Assembly (NCBI RefSeq): GCF_021155775.2
Contig: NC_060234.1
Span: forward strand, 4,030,001 to 4,094,000
From: Neodiprion pinetum
Lineage: Eukaryota > Arthropoda > Insecta > Hymenoptera > Diprionidae
DNA: 64,000 bases
Reading direction: 5' to 3'
The position numbers and the translations under genes were made by a program. The notes beneath the pieces were generated by a model that was given only the letters and a program-made list of their open reading frames with translations, made no database searches and had not been told where the DNA came from. Shown in pieces: positions 1 to 13,700 of this stretch (positions are counted from its first letter, which is position 1; each line of letters begins with the position of its first letter).

Positions 1-2630
1 TTTTTTTTTCTTTCTCATGCTTTAGACAAATTAGATCGAATACAAAATTTTTTTAGCACGGCCGAAGGGTTCTTCTCAAACATCGAATATTCCCGAATAT
101 TAACTTATAAACGACGGTGTGAAAAAAGTGAAAGTTCGTGCTTTCATCCGAAAAAAAAAAAAAACTTACCTTTAAAATACGTATATTTTTATCAATCTGA
201 TGTGATCAATTTATTCGAATTGATCGGGGAAAATTGTAATATTTTTGTCTGGAAAACTTGGAAAACTTCGCGATGTAGATTTTAGTGGCCACCCTATGTA
301 AGCATCATTTGAAAAGTTGGAAAATATGTGCGGGCCGACAATTGTGAACACGGTTAAAAATAATTCAAAAATTTTAGGGTTGAATTTTATCGATGAAATC
401 GCTTTATACTTTTTTATTCAATTTCCAGCTACCGACTAATTGAACTCTGTGACTTTAAGCCTGTAATTACGATTTTTAACCGACTCACGCGATCGGCACA
501 AGCCAATTAATTCACCGCAGAAGATATAAGATTGTTTGAAAAATCGCATCACTTTTAGTATCGTTCAGTATCAGCATTTGAATTTTCATTTTTCCGTACA
601 GTTATAATCGAATCCTAGACGATTTCATTAATTTTTTTTCACACCTCCTTTCGCACATGCGGATCGTAATCAAATCTGCAAATCACACACAGACGCGCTT
701 GTGCCCTTGCAATTTGCCGAGCAATTTCACCGATTACCACTTCGTTACAGGCCTCTAACTCTACCGACACTAGACGAAATCTCTGCACCTTGGATCAGCT
801 TAAAACGTGAAGCTAGAAGCTCGGTGACGAGGGTTTATGCATGAAAATAATTAATCATCGCTTTCGCGCGACTCAATTTGCGAAGACGACGACGATGACG
901 CGTTCGTTCAATGCATGTACATATACTCACCTACATTTCACTTCAAAGGGTGCAGCGAAACGGATGACATACGGGCCAAAGACTAATAGCTCTTTGAACA
1001 ACGCTTCCTATAACTTTGGTATACGGTTGAATATATCTTGCACGTGTACGATGGATTTTATATGCATGTATATAACAACTATACTTGAGCAATTGATACA
1101 GAAACTCCCTAAAGTGACTCTTTTACACGAGACGAGTACTTGGAAATTTTTTATTCTTCTGTAATTTAATTCGTCAACCATGGTTCCCCTTTTTTTTTTT
1201 TTTTTCGTTCTTTGGGAGGAAAGGTAAGCCGAATCCTTAAATTCAAATCTCAATTTATATTCACTACACAGAGAGCAAGACGATTGTTTAAACTTACTTG
1301 AATATTGTTTTTGAGATATTAAACATATTTTCACATTTTAAATGACATTTATTCTGTTGTATCAATGTGAACTTTACATTGTCGGTACAAAGAAGAAGGT
1401 GTGAAAAAGAAAACGTAGGTATCAAAGTTTTTTTTATACGTAGCTGTAGAAGAATTACGAAGAAAAAAATTACGGCGAACGCGAATAAGATCCCAGAAGT
1501 TTTAGACTTGATCAAAGTTCAGATCTTAATGTACACTTGGATATTTTTTATACCTGTATACGGTGTACCGAGAGATTTTTAGAGGATCTGTTCGCAGCGC
1601 GAGATGTTCAATTTGCTCAATTTTTATTGGTTGATATACACGCTCTAGCAGCCTGAAGCAAACTTTCAGTGAAAATAATAAAATCCCTAGAATCGATTTG
1701 TTGACAAGTGACAGTTGACCATAAACTCTCGACTATCAAGAATGCCTGCGTCACAGCGCAAACGCGATCCACTGCGCATCTGTCACCTTGCCTACGATGC
1801 TAGTAACATTTTTACGAAGTTTGCTGAGCGTATGAACTTATAGATGGCTGCGAAACGTGGTGTGATTATACATGGTATGTCTAGAACTCTTACGACACGC
1901 CCTTTTCTTCGAGATCAAAGCCTTCAAGTAATTTTGCACCGACGACTGCAGTCTAAGTAAATCCCTGTATCGTTAGGGAATTATTTTTCCTACAGTTTGA
2001 CGGTTACGTATTGTGCAATATACGAAGGTTATTTGTGGTGTAAATCGAAATTGGATTACACGAATCCCGTAACGTTGTCGCTACAACTCAGAAGGTACTT
2101 AAAAGACCCGCTCATCTTTTCCGCGCGCAGATTCAACGTGAAAAAAATTAATCACCACTGATCTAGGGTATTTTGGCGTCATTGGTACCGAATTCACTCA
2201 AGTCCAGCGCCAGCGTGAGAGATAAGGTAAGTGTACCGGTTATTGATTCTGTCCCAATTATTGACCTTTTTTAATTATGTCCGTTTAATCTTTTGTTCAA
2301 AAATTACCAAAAAATAAACTTGTAGTGTTTAACCCTCGGGCAATTATTGGTTTTAGTCAGGGAGAAATTTACAATTTGTGCCGTCAATTTATAATTTTTG
2401 AAAATAAAATGGTCAATAACTGATACACGTACCTTAAACTTTTTTCGCGAAAGAAGCTGCACTCCTAGGCAGGCGATGTATGCTCACACCATGCTGCAAA
2501 AGTCGTTCACGACATTTGGCCAGAAAATCTCTCGGTACATAGATGCAAAAATTCGAGACGAATGAAAATTTCTAGATCATGATCGAAGGCGGAAATTCAT
2601 TGTAATTATTATATTGTATGAATTTCTGAC
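1..2630 (-). other. KCTD9: 3' part of KCTD9: long intron, C-terminal exons not in window
   Basis: The last KCTD9 exon I can place ends at 2631 with an AAG|GTCAG donor, so the sequence to its left should be intron. I looked on the minus strand for the A-N/D-L-x-x pentapeptide pattern that must follow and found none, so the roughly 140 C-terminal residues expected from vertebrate KCTD9 probably lie beyond position 1. The stretch is AT-rich and holds one inverted-repeat element at 2223-2436. The small open frames at 841-1582 show no family resemblance. Confidence 0.6.
2223..2436. mobile_element. Short inverted-repeat element (MITE-like)
   Basis: The left end reads TAAGGTAAGTGTACCGG and continues to GTTATTGA. 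The right end is its reverse complement (TCAATAAC ... CGTACCTTA), with about 21 of 24 positions matching. The interior is about 165 bp, AT-rich and non-coding. The outermost TA at each end would suit a TA target duplication, as in Tc1/mariner-derived MITEs. It lies inside the KCTD9 intron. Confidence 0.6.
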
Positions 2631-5600
2631 CTTGAAGTTGATGTTGCGAAGATCAAGCCGCGAGAGATCAGTACCAGCTAAATTTACACCTTGGAAACGA
2701 AGCTCGTGAGGAGCGGATGTGGATAATATCGCCCTGAGGACATCGCGGCGCGTTAATGGGGCCGTTTCTTTTTCGTCCGGACTGTATTTCGCTATCATAG
2801 GCTCCAAGATTTCGAAAGCACCTTCTATACCGTAAAATCGCGCCTCTGCCAGAACCCCTGTTAAACAGATGGATCAGATGAAATTGAATCGGAGAGATGG
2901 AAAAAGTTAGTTTTCCGTTTTTAAAGGGGTTGGTTAGTCAAGAATCGATCATTTTTTGCATATTTCTTTACCAGATAGTCGCACGTTGAAAACTACAAAT
3001 TCAAATATTCGTATGGCCACGAAGATTTTTTTTTTAAACTGCCGCAAGAAAAAAAAAACATACGGGAATCGTAAAATGTAACCTGAGCGTCGATTGTTTA
3101 TTTTCAAAAACACTTTTAAATAGTTTAAAATCTGACAAATTCACGATGACCCCAGTCAATTGAGTTCCGATTTGACCCGATTTGAATTTTAAAAATTGTG
3201 CACTTTTTACTAAATACATCGCTTCCACTCTCAAAATAAGTACCTTTTTTCAGTAACCACTATCAAGCGATTTTTCTACGTAAAACTACTTCAATTTATC
3301 TTGAGTATATTCAGTAAAATTTTCAATTTTTTTTTTTTTCATACTAATTATTTTTTTTTCTCAAAATTTTCTATAATATTTTTTCAAAGACATTTTGATG
3401 AAAGTCCGGTGATTTTTTCTAATCTAAGTAACTCGGTTTACTTGTGATATGCATTTTAGTGGTTGGGGTCTTCAATCAGTTTTCATCGTCGAGGACTGAT
3501 TAGTGTGAAATAATTTTTGTCAATGAGCGAGTGAAATGGAAAAAATTATTCAACTGCCTGTATTCAATTTAAATAAGGTATGATGTAGAGATTCAGATTA
3601 TGAGTTTTCAAAGAAATAATTCTAAGATTCAAAATTAGAACAAATAAATTTTCCAACCCGTTAGAACCAATCCCGTTAGAAAAATCCAAGAAATCGATAA
3701 CAATTTTACTTCCTAACCAGTCATCTAAAATTTTCAGTATCGCATGATGAAGAAATTATCCAACTAAATGCAACAAAAAAAAAAATAAAAATTAATGCCT
3801 GTTGCAAAAATAATCTCTTCTTGGAAAATAGATCATTATATTTTTACAGTAAGCAAACCAGCCTACCAATCAATTAGAAATGATGAAATTGAATAAATTC
3901 ATGAGATTCTACTAAACTTGGCTTTTATGGCATATAACAACGAGCAATTTAATCAAGTACCGCAGTAAATTTTTTTTTCCAGGCTGCATAACTGCAATAA
4001 TAACGTCGTCAATAATCACTCGAAATTTGGAATGATCCAAGCTCCCGCAAAGATGAAACAGCAGGAGTAGATTGTCTGAGTATATGTCACGATAACGTCG
4101 TTCAGTATCATGGTAAATCGAATACGGGTCTTCGATTCTACCTCATCATATCAAGTATAAATTCTAAGTCTAGACTGTCTAGGCCTTGGCTGGCCCGTCT
4201 ATTCAAAGGATCGTGCGATACCGACAGTCGCTTAAGTTTGAGGAGGGTTAAAGGTCAATCTATGTCATAATTGGAAATTGCAATGAAATAATGTTATCGT
4301 ACATTACATGCAGCCGTATCCCTAGAAATATTTTTACACTGGTAATATTACGAATAATGCAAAGACTTTATTCTCTTATCACTTCGGAGGAAAAAAAAAA
4401 AAAAACCAAAAATTGAAAAATATGTACAAAATGATACGGAAACGATTCAGTTGGCTAAGAAGGCAACCTGTTCAAAAATCGGAATGAAATGATGGACATT
4501 GTTGCGGTGACAAGAATGCTACCTATTAATCGATTTTCATAAAAAATTCTCAAGAATTGAATGATTGACTGTCGAGATATGAGTTGTCGAAATTCTTCTT
4601 GAAAGAGGAAAACCGGAAATGAAATATTCGTTGCTAACTCGGCTTGGAATATTGAGAATAAGACTTTTAAGAATTTTCACAAACAAGGGAAAGCCACCAG
4701 AGAAAAATATACCTATTAAAAAAAATATACAAAAATCCATCTCTTCGATTCCGAATGGTAGGAAATGATCGAAAACTGTTTCTCTCTATGATGAAAAGCA
4801 TTTTTCACGTTCGTTAATTTCATATCCATATATACACTAGTGTGGGTAAGCAATATGGCACCGGAAATATCAATCAACCGATCATTACCGGTGGATAATA
4901 AAAATATCGAGGCACGTAAAATGTCGTGCAAGGGTGTTGACATTTTTTTTTTCCTTTTCCATTAAGTTCATACAGCGGGAAAGATCCTAATCGTTTTCAC
5001 CCATTAATTTTTCGCAGACTACGATCGTTTGTCCTTACCTGCCGGGTTTATGTTCTTTTCGAGTATTAATTCACCATGCCTTAGATAATTCAATAGCGGT
5101 TCAAAGTACGTTGGACTTCTATCGATCATAAATGCTCCGTTTTGATCTTGGGCACTTGGTTGTATTCGCCATCCGGTGTCATCATCGCCTTGAGAGAACA
5201 TTCTGCGTTAAAAAAATATAGTTCATCTTAAAAAATGTGGGTATATGTATCATCTGAGTATCAAGTTCACCGACAAATGTAAGCCTGCAGCCTTCGATAT
5301 TGAATTTGGTACATTAAATATTCATTCACCTAGCCAACATGCTCATAGGCTCCTTGTTGGTCAACGTGCTCCTTGTCGTGACGAAATATTTCCCGCCAAC
5401 GTTCAAAGTCAGCCATTCCGAACTCGTATTATTCGATGAACTTCGCTCCTTGTTAGACTTTTTCGTAATAAAATCTTCACCACTTGATACGTACAAAACA
5501 TCGTCATCCCTGGTCGGTATGGATAAAAAATTTATCAACAATCGAAATCTCTGTATTTCAATTTACATCTTTGGAATTTTTTCTCTGCGATTCGAATCAA

Positions 5601-6040
5601 ATAAAGTAACGTTTCGTACAGCTCACCTGATGAGCTTCAAATCGTCAATTTCTCCGCCGTGCGGTGTGAACAGCCTTTTAGCGGATATTTCAAACTTCAA
5701 ACTAGCTGCACATAGAAGCTCGTCGATAGAGTGCGTCACCATAAATACCTACAAACAATAAATCACACGAAACTATGAAATATTATCAATCGGTAAATTC
5801 AAATCAAACCAAATTAGGCGCGAAGCGAGTTGCGCCTGAACACTACGTTAGTCAAATATCAGTGATAACGCCGCTTTAAAGATGCACGTAAATCATGATA
5901 CTCTCGAACAACTTCACGTTAATCATAGGTTGGATTTATACTTGATGGAAACAATAAAATGACTACTTGCATGATCAAACAGAGTACTTTACCTTGCCGT
6001 TGACATCCGTCCCGTTGATAAAAAGAACAACTCTCTTCAT
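2631..6040 (-). CDS. KCTD9: KCTD9, BTB/POZ domain adaptor (N-terminal 247 residues, 5 exons)
   Basis: KCTD9 is a KCTD-family BTB protein thought to present substrates to Cullin-3 ubiquitin ligases. Coding exons in transcript order: 6040-5993, 5748-5627, 5509-5330, 5202-5039, 2857-2631. All junctions are GT-AG and the phases are continuous. The start MKRVVLFINGTDVNGK matches the vertebrate N-terminus. Residues 1-66 form the N-terminal KHA-like domain (ending near DDDVLYV). The BTB/T1 domain starts at about residue 89 (WLTLNVGGKYFVTTRSTL) and includes FMIDRSPTYFEPLLNYLRHG and VLAEARFYGIEG. The first pentapeptide-type residues (LRFQGVNLAGTDLSRLDL) end exon 5; the rest is outside the window. The intron between exons 4 and 5 (2858-5038) is about 2.2 kb. 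The identity rests on colinear similarity to KCTD9 that I recall; no search was run. Confidence 0.93.
2858..5038 (-). other. KCTD9 intron 4
   Basis: This intron is bounded by CAG|GTAAGG at 5038 and an AACAG acceptor at 2858. It is AT-rich with T and A homopolymers (for example near 3330-3360 and 4388-4405). The small open frames in it have no recognisable domains, and I see no other gene. Confidence 0.75.
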
Positions 6041-7782
6041 GGCTGACAATTTGGATTGACTGGCATGCGGTCGAGTGTACTTTCTGGTTTCTGGTTGAAA
6101 CTGAATAACGAGTTAACACGGAATTATACTTGTGTGATGTTTATTCACTCGTCGGAACAGAACCCTGCATTGGCGTTCAACGTGGAGCCATATTTGACCA
6201 GCAGTCATCCCAGCCCGTAAGGTGGCAGGTGCATGACAAGCCACGCCACCTCCCAACGTTCGTTTCGACGATGAATAGAACGGATGCACGCCTCACTGCA
6301 TCCGGTTTTTGTCCTCCCCGTTGATGTCAATTCAAGATTCACCACGATTGCGGAAGATGATATTTCAAAATAAAGAACGTTAAATCCATTGCAACGAAGT
6401 TTCAATTTGAATTCTATGACGTCATTTGTTCCACAGAAATAAAATGGCGGTCAAAACTGCGTGACTAGGGCATGTAGAATCCTTTTATTTTTCGCTTATG
6501 AAATGCACGATGGGTGCACGACTGCATAGCAAATTCTTTACTAGACGCATCTAATCTTCCGCAATTGACAGGGTATCAATTTTCAAACACAAAATAAACG
6601 AAGAGGAAATTCAAAAGTTTCGCGCCATAAATAGAGCAGAGCTTATTTGAAACTTGGGTGAATAAATCTGGCGGGGGTGGTTTTATTTATTTAATAACAT
6701 AAGCTATCGCGTACGTACAAAATTCTAGCAAAATGACATTGTTAGAGAATATCAGGAACGATGAATTTTTTTAAACTTCAGGTTTATAACAGACATTTTG
6801 TAACCGAGATCAGCGCAAGTTTAAAAAATTTCATAAAGTTGAGAAATGAGTCGAACAAATTTCCAAAATACACCTATTATATCTCAACTTATTACCCTCC
6901 AATTTTCCATCGAAATTCGTAGATAACATTTGATATTTATCGCAATTTTCCATATTCTCGTCAACCGTACCGTGAGACAGAAAATTAACTTGTATTTGTA
7001 TTTCATTATATTACGAAAACACTCAGGCATACATCGACATCATTATATGATACTTCAAAACGTGCAACAACAAAAGTTAAAGGTCGTACAAGCAATTAGA
7101 AAACATTCCACGTTCAACAAAATATAATATAAAAACAAATTAGCAAAGACAACAACTCGACAAATAAGTCTCAGATAGTAATGGTGGACTACCTAGCGGA
7201 TGATTTCAGAACTACTTAAAAAAAACCAATCATTGAAAGAAAAGCCATTGACTGATTTGTACTACACGTTACGTACAATAAGACACGTATTTACCGCGGT
7301 TACTCAATGAGTAGTTGGAACATACGACGCACAGATACGAAGCAAAAGGCGTGTGGGTGTCAAAAAGTTCAAAAAGTTACCGCCAGATCGATCTGCCTTC
7401 GCGCTACGAGCGAATTCGCCAAATGTGTGGATAATTTGACAGTGTGAAAGAGGGACGATATATCGGCGTCCGCGTTGCGTGGATTTTTTTTCCGAATTAA
7501 CAAGTGGTTAAAATTTGAAAAAAAATTCATCGGTGGTTTGATTTATCGATAAATTAAATTTCGCGCCAGACGTTTTCCGTCTAAATTGTCGAGTCGAAGT
7601 CTGGCAGACGTGTTGTACACACGACAAAGATGGCGGTTGTCTGCTGACGTTTCTATCATTGGAAACGAGTGCCGATTAATCAACGACACGGCTCAAATGA
7701 GCGAGATAAAACATCTGGATATTTAATTAGCCCGCTGGAATAACGGTAACAAAGAAAATTGTACAAACGAAAAAACGTCAAG
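6041..7782. promoter_or_regulatory. Divergent intergenic region between KCTD9 and EpsinR
   Basis: The start codons of KCTD9 (6040, minus) and EpsinR (7783, plus) face away from each other across 1742 bp, so this stretch must hold both 5' UTRs and promoters. It contains the CG-bearing, less AT-rich segment around 7380-7640, typical of insect housekeeping promoters. I cannot place a TATA box or a transcription start with confidence. Confidence 0.5.
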
Positions 7783-10700
7783 ATGATGAACATGTGGAAA
7801 ATGCGTGAGCTTATGGATAAAGCGTGAGTAGATTAAATTGTACCGATCCTTCGTTTTCATCGTGCGGATTCAACATAACCTGATATTCCACCTTTTCATT
7901 TACCTTTTTTTTCTCCCCGCACCTTTTTTTACTCCAATTTTATCACACATTTTCCTCTCACTTATTCCCACCTCTCTTACTTTCGCCCAACCTGTACTTG
8001 AAACTCTATTAAAATCTGTCAATTTATCACTACCGAATCACTTTTGCTGTTGCTACTACATATTGAACGAGAAAAACAAAACACCTGCTATCCTACAATT
8101 ACAATGATAACACAATATTCATGAATTGCGAAAAATCGAGGATTCTGCAAAATCGTGAATCGCAGATTCCTATCTTACCTGAATAAAATGTATGACAATT
8201 CGATCAACCATGATTACGATAATCCCCTCTAAATTTTCACTACAATTCAATTACCATCGACTCTTCTGCAGCGATGCAAACTTTTCATTTATTCAGAGTT
8301 CTACAGATGTTTAGAATTAGGACGATAGTCAAGTGACGGTTACTTAATCGTTGGACACTGTCATGCTTCCTCATCCGCGAGTCAGACTCAAGGTCACTGT
8401 GTGCATCCACCGGCGCATATTGTACCTATGCATACATACGTACGTAACTTTGTTGTACGGTTGTATATATCAGCAAGAGACAACGTGAGGCAAGGCAGCT
8501 TACGTAATGTTGAGTAAATACTGATAACTTTATTGTTATGTCGTCCGTACAAGCTTATGGATATAGATTAATTTATCAAGCATGGCCTGAAAAAACAGTA
8601 AAAAGAGACAATCTGCACTTTGCCTGCGGTCATAACTGAATTAGTTTAATTCCCGATGAAAAGATATTTAATTATTGTTGTTCATCCATTTGGCATCTAC
8701 TTAGTCACAAATTTTAACTACAAACCTAAACAATGCTAAAACTGTCAACTTTCTTTATTCCGTGAGGCTGGTAATGGAAAAGCTGCATCTTTAGTCATGA
8801 AAATAAGAAAAATGTTTTTGTGACTGTCACGCAACTCTGTTGCAACATATTCGATGTGACAAATGTCCGTGTCACAGATTAGAGACTAATTAACAATTAT
8901 CGTTAAAATTAATTTAGTTCCACTCACCGGCATTGAAAGATAATAAATTTCGCACTGATATGATATAGATTTGCGAATGGCAATGGCACGAAAATGAAGG
9001 ATAAAGTGAAAGTTGTTCCATTACGTAAATGAACTGTATTTGGTAGTATTTCATAATGTGACAATAATCACTGTAGGGAATGAAATTGTTGTATAATGAA
9101 TCAACAGGTGTTCAATATCAATAAGAAATATAAAACGATTTTCAAAATTTTCAAGACTTATGGAAGCTGCTAAAATTAATTCTACTTCTTTCACAACAAG
9201 AGGAGTAACACATTTTCCATTCCTTGAATACTTTCGAACGTTGGGTAAATGTAAAACAAAATTTATTTACACTGACCAATTTCTCAACACGATGAAATAA
9301 AAAAACCGTGGGAACTCTGATTTCTTTTTTGTCATATTTTGTTAAAGATAGTATTTAGTCAGGCATGAAAAAAGCCAGTTTCTATTCATAATAGGTTTGA
9401 AAAAATGAGAAAAAGTATCGGTTTGTCCCAATCTTCGGTCTCAATGTTTCATAATTAAATGGCTCAACCGGTGCAAGAAGCTAATGAATGCTTGAGGCAA
9501 TTTACAAAGACAGAGTAGATAAGTGGATTCAGTTTTCTTTTCTATCCGAATCCTCAATTACCACAAATCGATTCTGTTCACTTAACTTCAAACAGTGGTA
9601 TTTTATCTTCAGGACAAATGTTGTGATGAACTATACAGATACCGAAGCCAAAGTAAGAGAAGCCACAAATGATGACGCCTGGGGTCCGACAGGTAAGTCA
9701 AATTAACTAAAAAAGTAGAGAATGCTAAACGACGTAGCGTATATTGTTTTTACGTAAAGTCTAAATCTTCATTTTAAACATCTCTTAAAATTGGCAGAAT
9801 TATATTGTGTGTAGAAGCATTTATCATTAATTATTACCGTAAAGACTTGAAACACTATTGTAAAATTTTATCATCACCATTCTTAATGTCCGTTAATTGC
9901 AGAATGAGAAGTCAAAACAAACTTTGGAAATTTATATCAAATATACTGAACTTGATAGAATTTTAATCTTTAATAGACCGGCATTTTTCCCTTGAAATAC
10001 AGTATTTTTCAGAGGTATAATTTATATATATATATATAGTCATTACGTTCGGTGGAGTTTCCGAGTTATTCGCTGGCTCCAAAAGGAGCCAGGCCGGTCC
10101 TCTGAAGTCTAAAGACAAGATAGCATTCTAGCCTTGGCAATAGCTCAAAAACGTTGCTAAAATCTTAAACAAACAAGAGATACCGATCTTGACTCTACAG
10201 ATATTCAAATGCAATGGCTACAAATTCGACTCTTACATGTGATAACCAGTTTTTTTCTAAGCGCGATAACGCGAGTGATTCGCGATCTATTATCACATTG
10301 ATGAATTTCAGGTGCCATGATGCAGGAATTAGCACAAGCCACTTTCACATACGAACAATTTCCAGAGGTAATGTCTATGCTCTGGAAACGAATGTTGCAA
10401 GAAAATAAACGCAATTGGAGACGAACGTATAAGGTAATACTCAATTCCGATGTACAAAATTCAACATCGTAATGCGGATAGGAATCATGGAAACTTCGAT
10501 ATCTTTATCTGGATATTTTGCCACTTCTCCGCTGAGAATGTTTTCTCAATTGTTTTATTGTTGATAAAATTGTATGTATGAAATTACAGTCGTTGCTGTT
10601 GTTGAATTACTTGGTTCGCAACGGCTCCGAACGCGTTGTAACATCATCTCGGGAGCATATCTACGACCTGAGATCGTTGGAGAATTACACGTACATAGAC

Positions 10701-13700
10701 GAGTTTGGCAAAGACCAGGGAATAAACATTCGGCATAAAGTTAGAGAGCTGATAGACTTTATTCAAGACGACGACAAGCTAAGAGACGAGAGAAAGAAAG
10801 CCAAGAAAAACAAAGACAAGTACATCGGCATGTCCAGCGAAGCAATGGGCATGAGATTTGGTGCTGGCGACAGATGGAACGACAGTCCAAAGTGGAACAA
10901 ACCTGCCATAGATGGGTACAACGATTGGGACAGAGAAAGTAAAGGGAAAGGTTTCGAGGACGGAAATAACAGGTGCGAATTGATCGATGTCAAGTTTCAA
11001 ATGCTCACTATTATAATCGCTTTGATTAGTTTGCAAGTAAGAAAAATCTTCCAATTATTTACGAATCATCCAATTTTTTTGCTGCGCAGCGATGACGGAG
11101 AGAGAGAAGACTCGGACAACGACACACCTTCGAGTCCGAGGCGAAGCGGCAGAGAGTACAGAGACACGACAGAGACCATTGACAGAATTGCTAAAAGTTC
11201 CCAGCCTTCCACGCCGTCGGGGAATCAGTCCCCGGCTAAAACGCCGCGAGTTTTCAAAAAGGTTGACCTGGGAGCGGCAGCCCACTTTGGAAAGGACCAG
11301 TCCAATGTTAGTATTCCATCTCAAAGATGTACCAAACGTACGGTCCCATCAAAAAGCTGTGACGACAGAAATATGATGTAACAAAGGTTTGAAAGCACGG
11401 CTGAAGTTGATCGAATTGAATCTGTTTAAAATAATATTTTCTTAACACGGCAAAAGTTTGAAAAACCATAGATATCAGTTGCATTGGCACAATTATTGAC
11501 GATTTGAAAGAGATCCCACTATTGAATCATTTCTGCATTGAAAAAATCGTATCGTTTTATCTATATCAACGAACTAGGGCTCATTTGTGCATAAATAAAA
11601 TGTTATGCTAACGAAACACTTGTTTCAATTAAATGCAACTTGATTAACTTCACTTGCAATCATATTCATGTCTGGATATCTCTTTGACTAAACTGTACGT
11701 TTGGTATATTTTTCAGCGAGTTGTTTGCCCGAATATTTTACTGACGATTGATATTTTTTCAATTTAATTACAGAACAGCACACCAGTAAAACAGAGTAAC
11801 CTAATGTCGTCGCCGGTGAAAGAACAGAAAAATAAAAACGACATCTTGAACGATATATTCGACTCGCAGAGTGATGTCGTTAGTCCCAATAACGAAGACG
11901 ACGACGACTTCAATCCTAGAGGGAATAATCACACGGCGGGACAGCCGCAGAGCGCAAATACGGATTTTGGCGATTTTGCAAGCGCGTTTGGCGGCTCAGC
12001 GACAAAATTGTCAAACGACGAAGGCACTGATGAGTTCGCCGATTTTACATCAGCTTTTGATGCCGGTGTAAATATTTCCAGTTCTAACAATCAACAACCT
12101 CAGATTTCGCTACTTGGTGCTACGATACCAAACATCGGTAATCCGATGACTGGAAATTCGAGCTCTCCCTTATCATCGTCGCAAAATATCACCTCCCCTG
12201 CCTTTGGTACCTCAATGATACAGAATTCAGCGATAGGAAATAATCTATACAACTCTCTACCGCCTCAAGGACTCGTGAATCAAACGCAGTCTTTAGTCAA
12301 CAGCAATAATAATCCAGGTAAAAGTCTCAAGTTTAATCTAAAGTTTTACGAATCAATTTCTTATACCCCCATTTATGTACCAACAAACAAAAAAAAAAAA
12401 AAACTAAGAAGAACCAATCTTAAGCCTCTGAATCTGAACTCTCAAAATAGCCATCGTGTCAATTAATTTTTGTAATTTAATTCTTGTGCAGCGTCTTCGA
12501 ACACGGATCTCCTAGCAGATTTGGGTGGATTTAGTTCGCTACCAACAATACCGCCAATGGGAACAAACATGAACAATGCGAATCTATTCGGTAGCGCAAA
12601 TTCGACGCCGATTAATCCACTTGATTTCAATTCAGGTATGATTATAAGGATTTTTTTTGTATGCCATAGTATCTGATTTATGAAGGGTTGAAAGTTAGAG
12701 TGAAACTTCGCTCGTCATTCCACTGTTTTCCCTGTTAATTTGAAATGACAATATTCATTAATCTTCAATCGCATCAAGGTGTTGTGAAAAAGAGGTTTTA
12801 GATTGTTCTCATGCATGCATTATGCGCGGTGTTTAATGTGATCGATTTATCGGTTTATTACTCGCCACATTTTACTTGGAGAAGTAATGCCCCCAAGTTA
12901 GACTTTCCTTGCAGTTTCAAGACCGGAAGGAATCAACTTGAAGCATGCGGCAAATCGACTTTTGGAAACGCTGCAGAGAATTGAAGAGATTAAAAGTGAC
13001 AAGGAGTTGGATGAAATAAAACATAAAATCAACGAATACACTGATTTTTTCCCAGGATTATACACGCCGCAGAAATACATCGGCATCGATACCCACGGTA
13101 TCGATGTGGACGTAATTTCGTACGGCAGAATCTTAGAGAACGTGATAGAAAAATTCGATCACAATTGGCCGTTGGTAAAAAATAAACTAGACAAATCGGT
13201 GAAAAATTTATTTGTCGTCGAGGGTTGTACGAGTCTTTTGTTGAACGAATCGTTGTCCGCATTGAGCGAGGCGTTGAAAGAAACTGAGAACAAAGAAAAA
13301 GCACGAATAATATCGGTAATTCTAGAATCTCTGATTAAAAGCGACGCGCTTTATTCAGCGATAGTGAATGTTTCAAAAATTCATGATAAAACTGAATTGG
13401 AAAAACTGGAAATCGACGAAGGTTGGAAAAATATTGTTCAAATTTTAATCTCCCTGCCGAATAGAGTTGCTAATAAATTGAACGGAAAGTTGCCCGACGT
13501 TTTCAATTCCGAAACATACGCGAATATTGTTTACTTTCACTTTCTGAGATCTGTGAAATTTATCAACGAAGGCTTCAGCAAGTTTCACATCAAACCGGAC
13601 TTTGAATATCTTTCCATTTTACTGAGCAAATCCGCGTTGATATTGAACAGAGCCAGTCTTACCGAATTGACGCGTATCTTTGCCGAATGGTGCATCGAAA

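Noticed and set aside
841..1582. Open frames on both strands near the left edge
   Set aside because: Overlapping frames on both strands, low-complexity residues and no domain. The region is expected to be KCTD9 intron.
5339..5761. 140-codon plus-strand frame over KCTD9 exons
   Set aside because: It is antisense to the well-supported BTB and N-terminal exons of KCTD9.
11804..12466. 220-codon frame starting MSSPVKEQ taken as a separate gene
   Set aside because: It is exon 6 of EpsinR reading through its donor at 12318; the upstream codons are joined by splicing.
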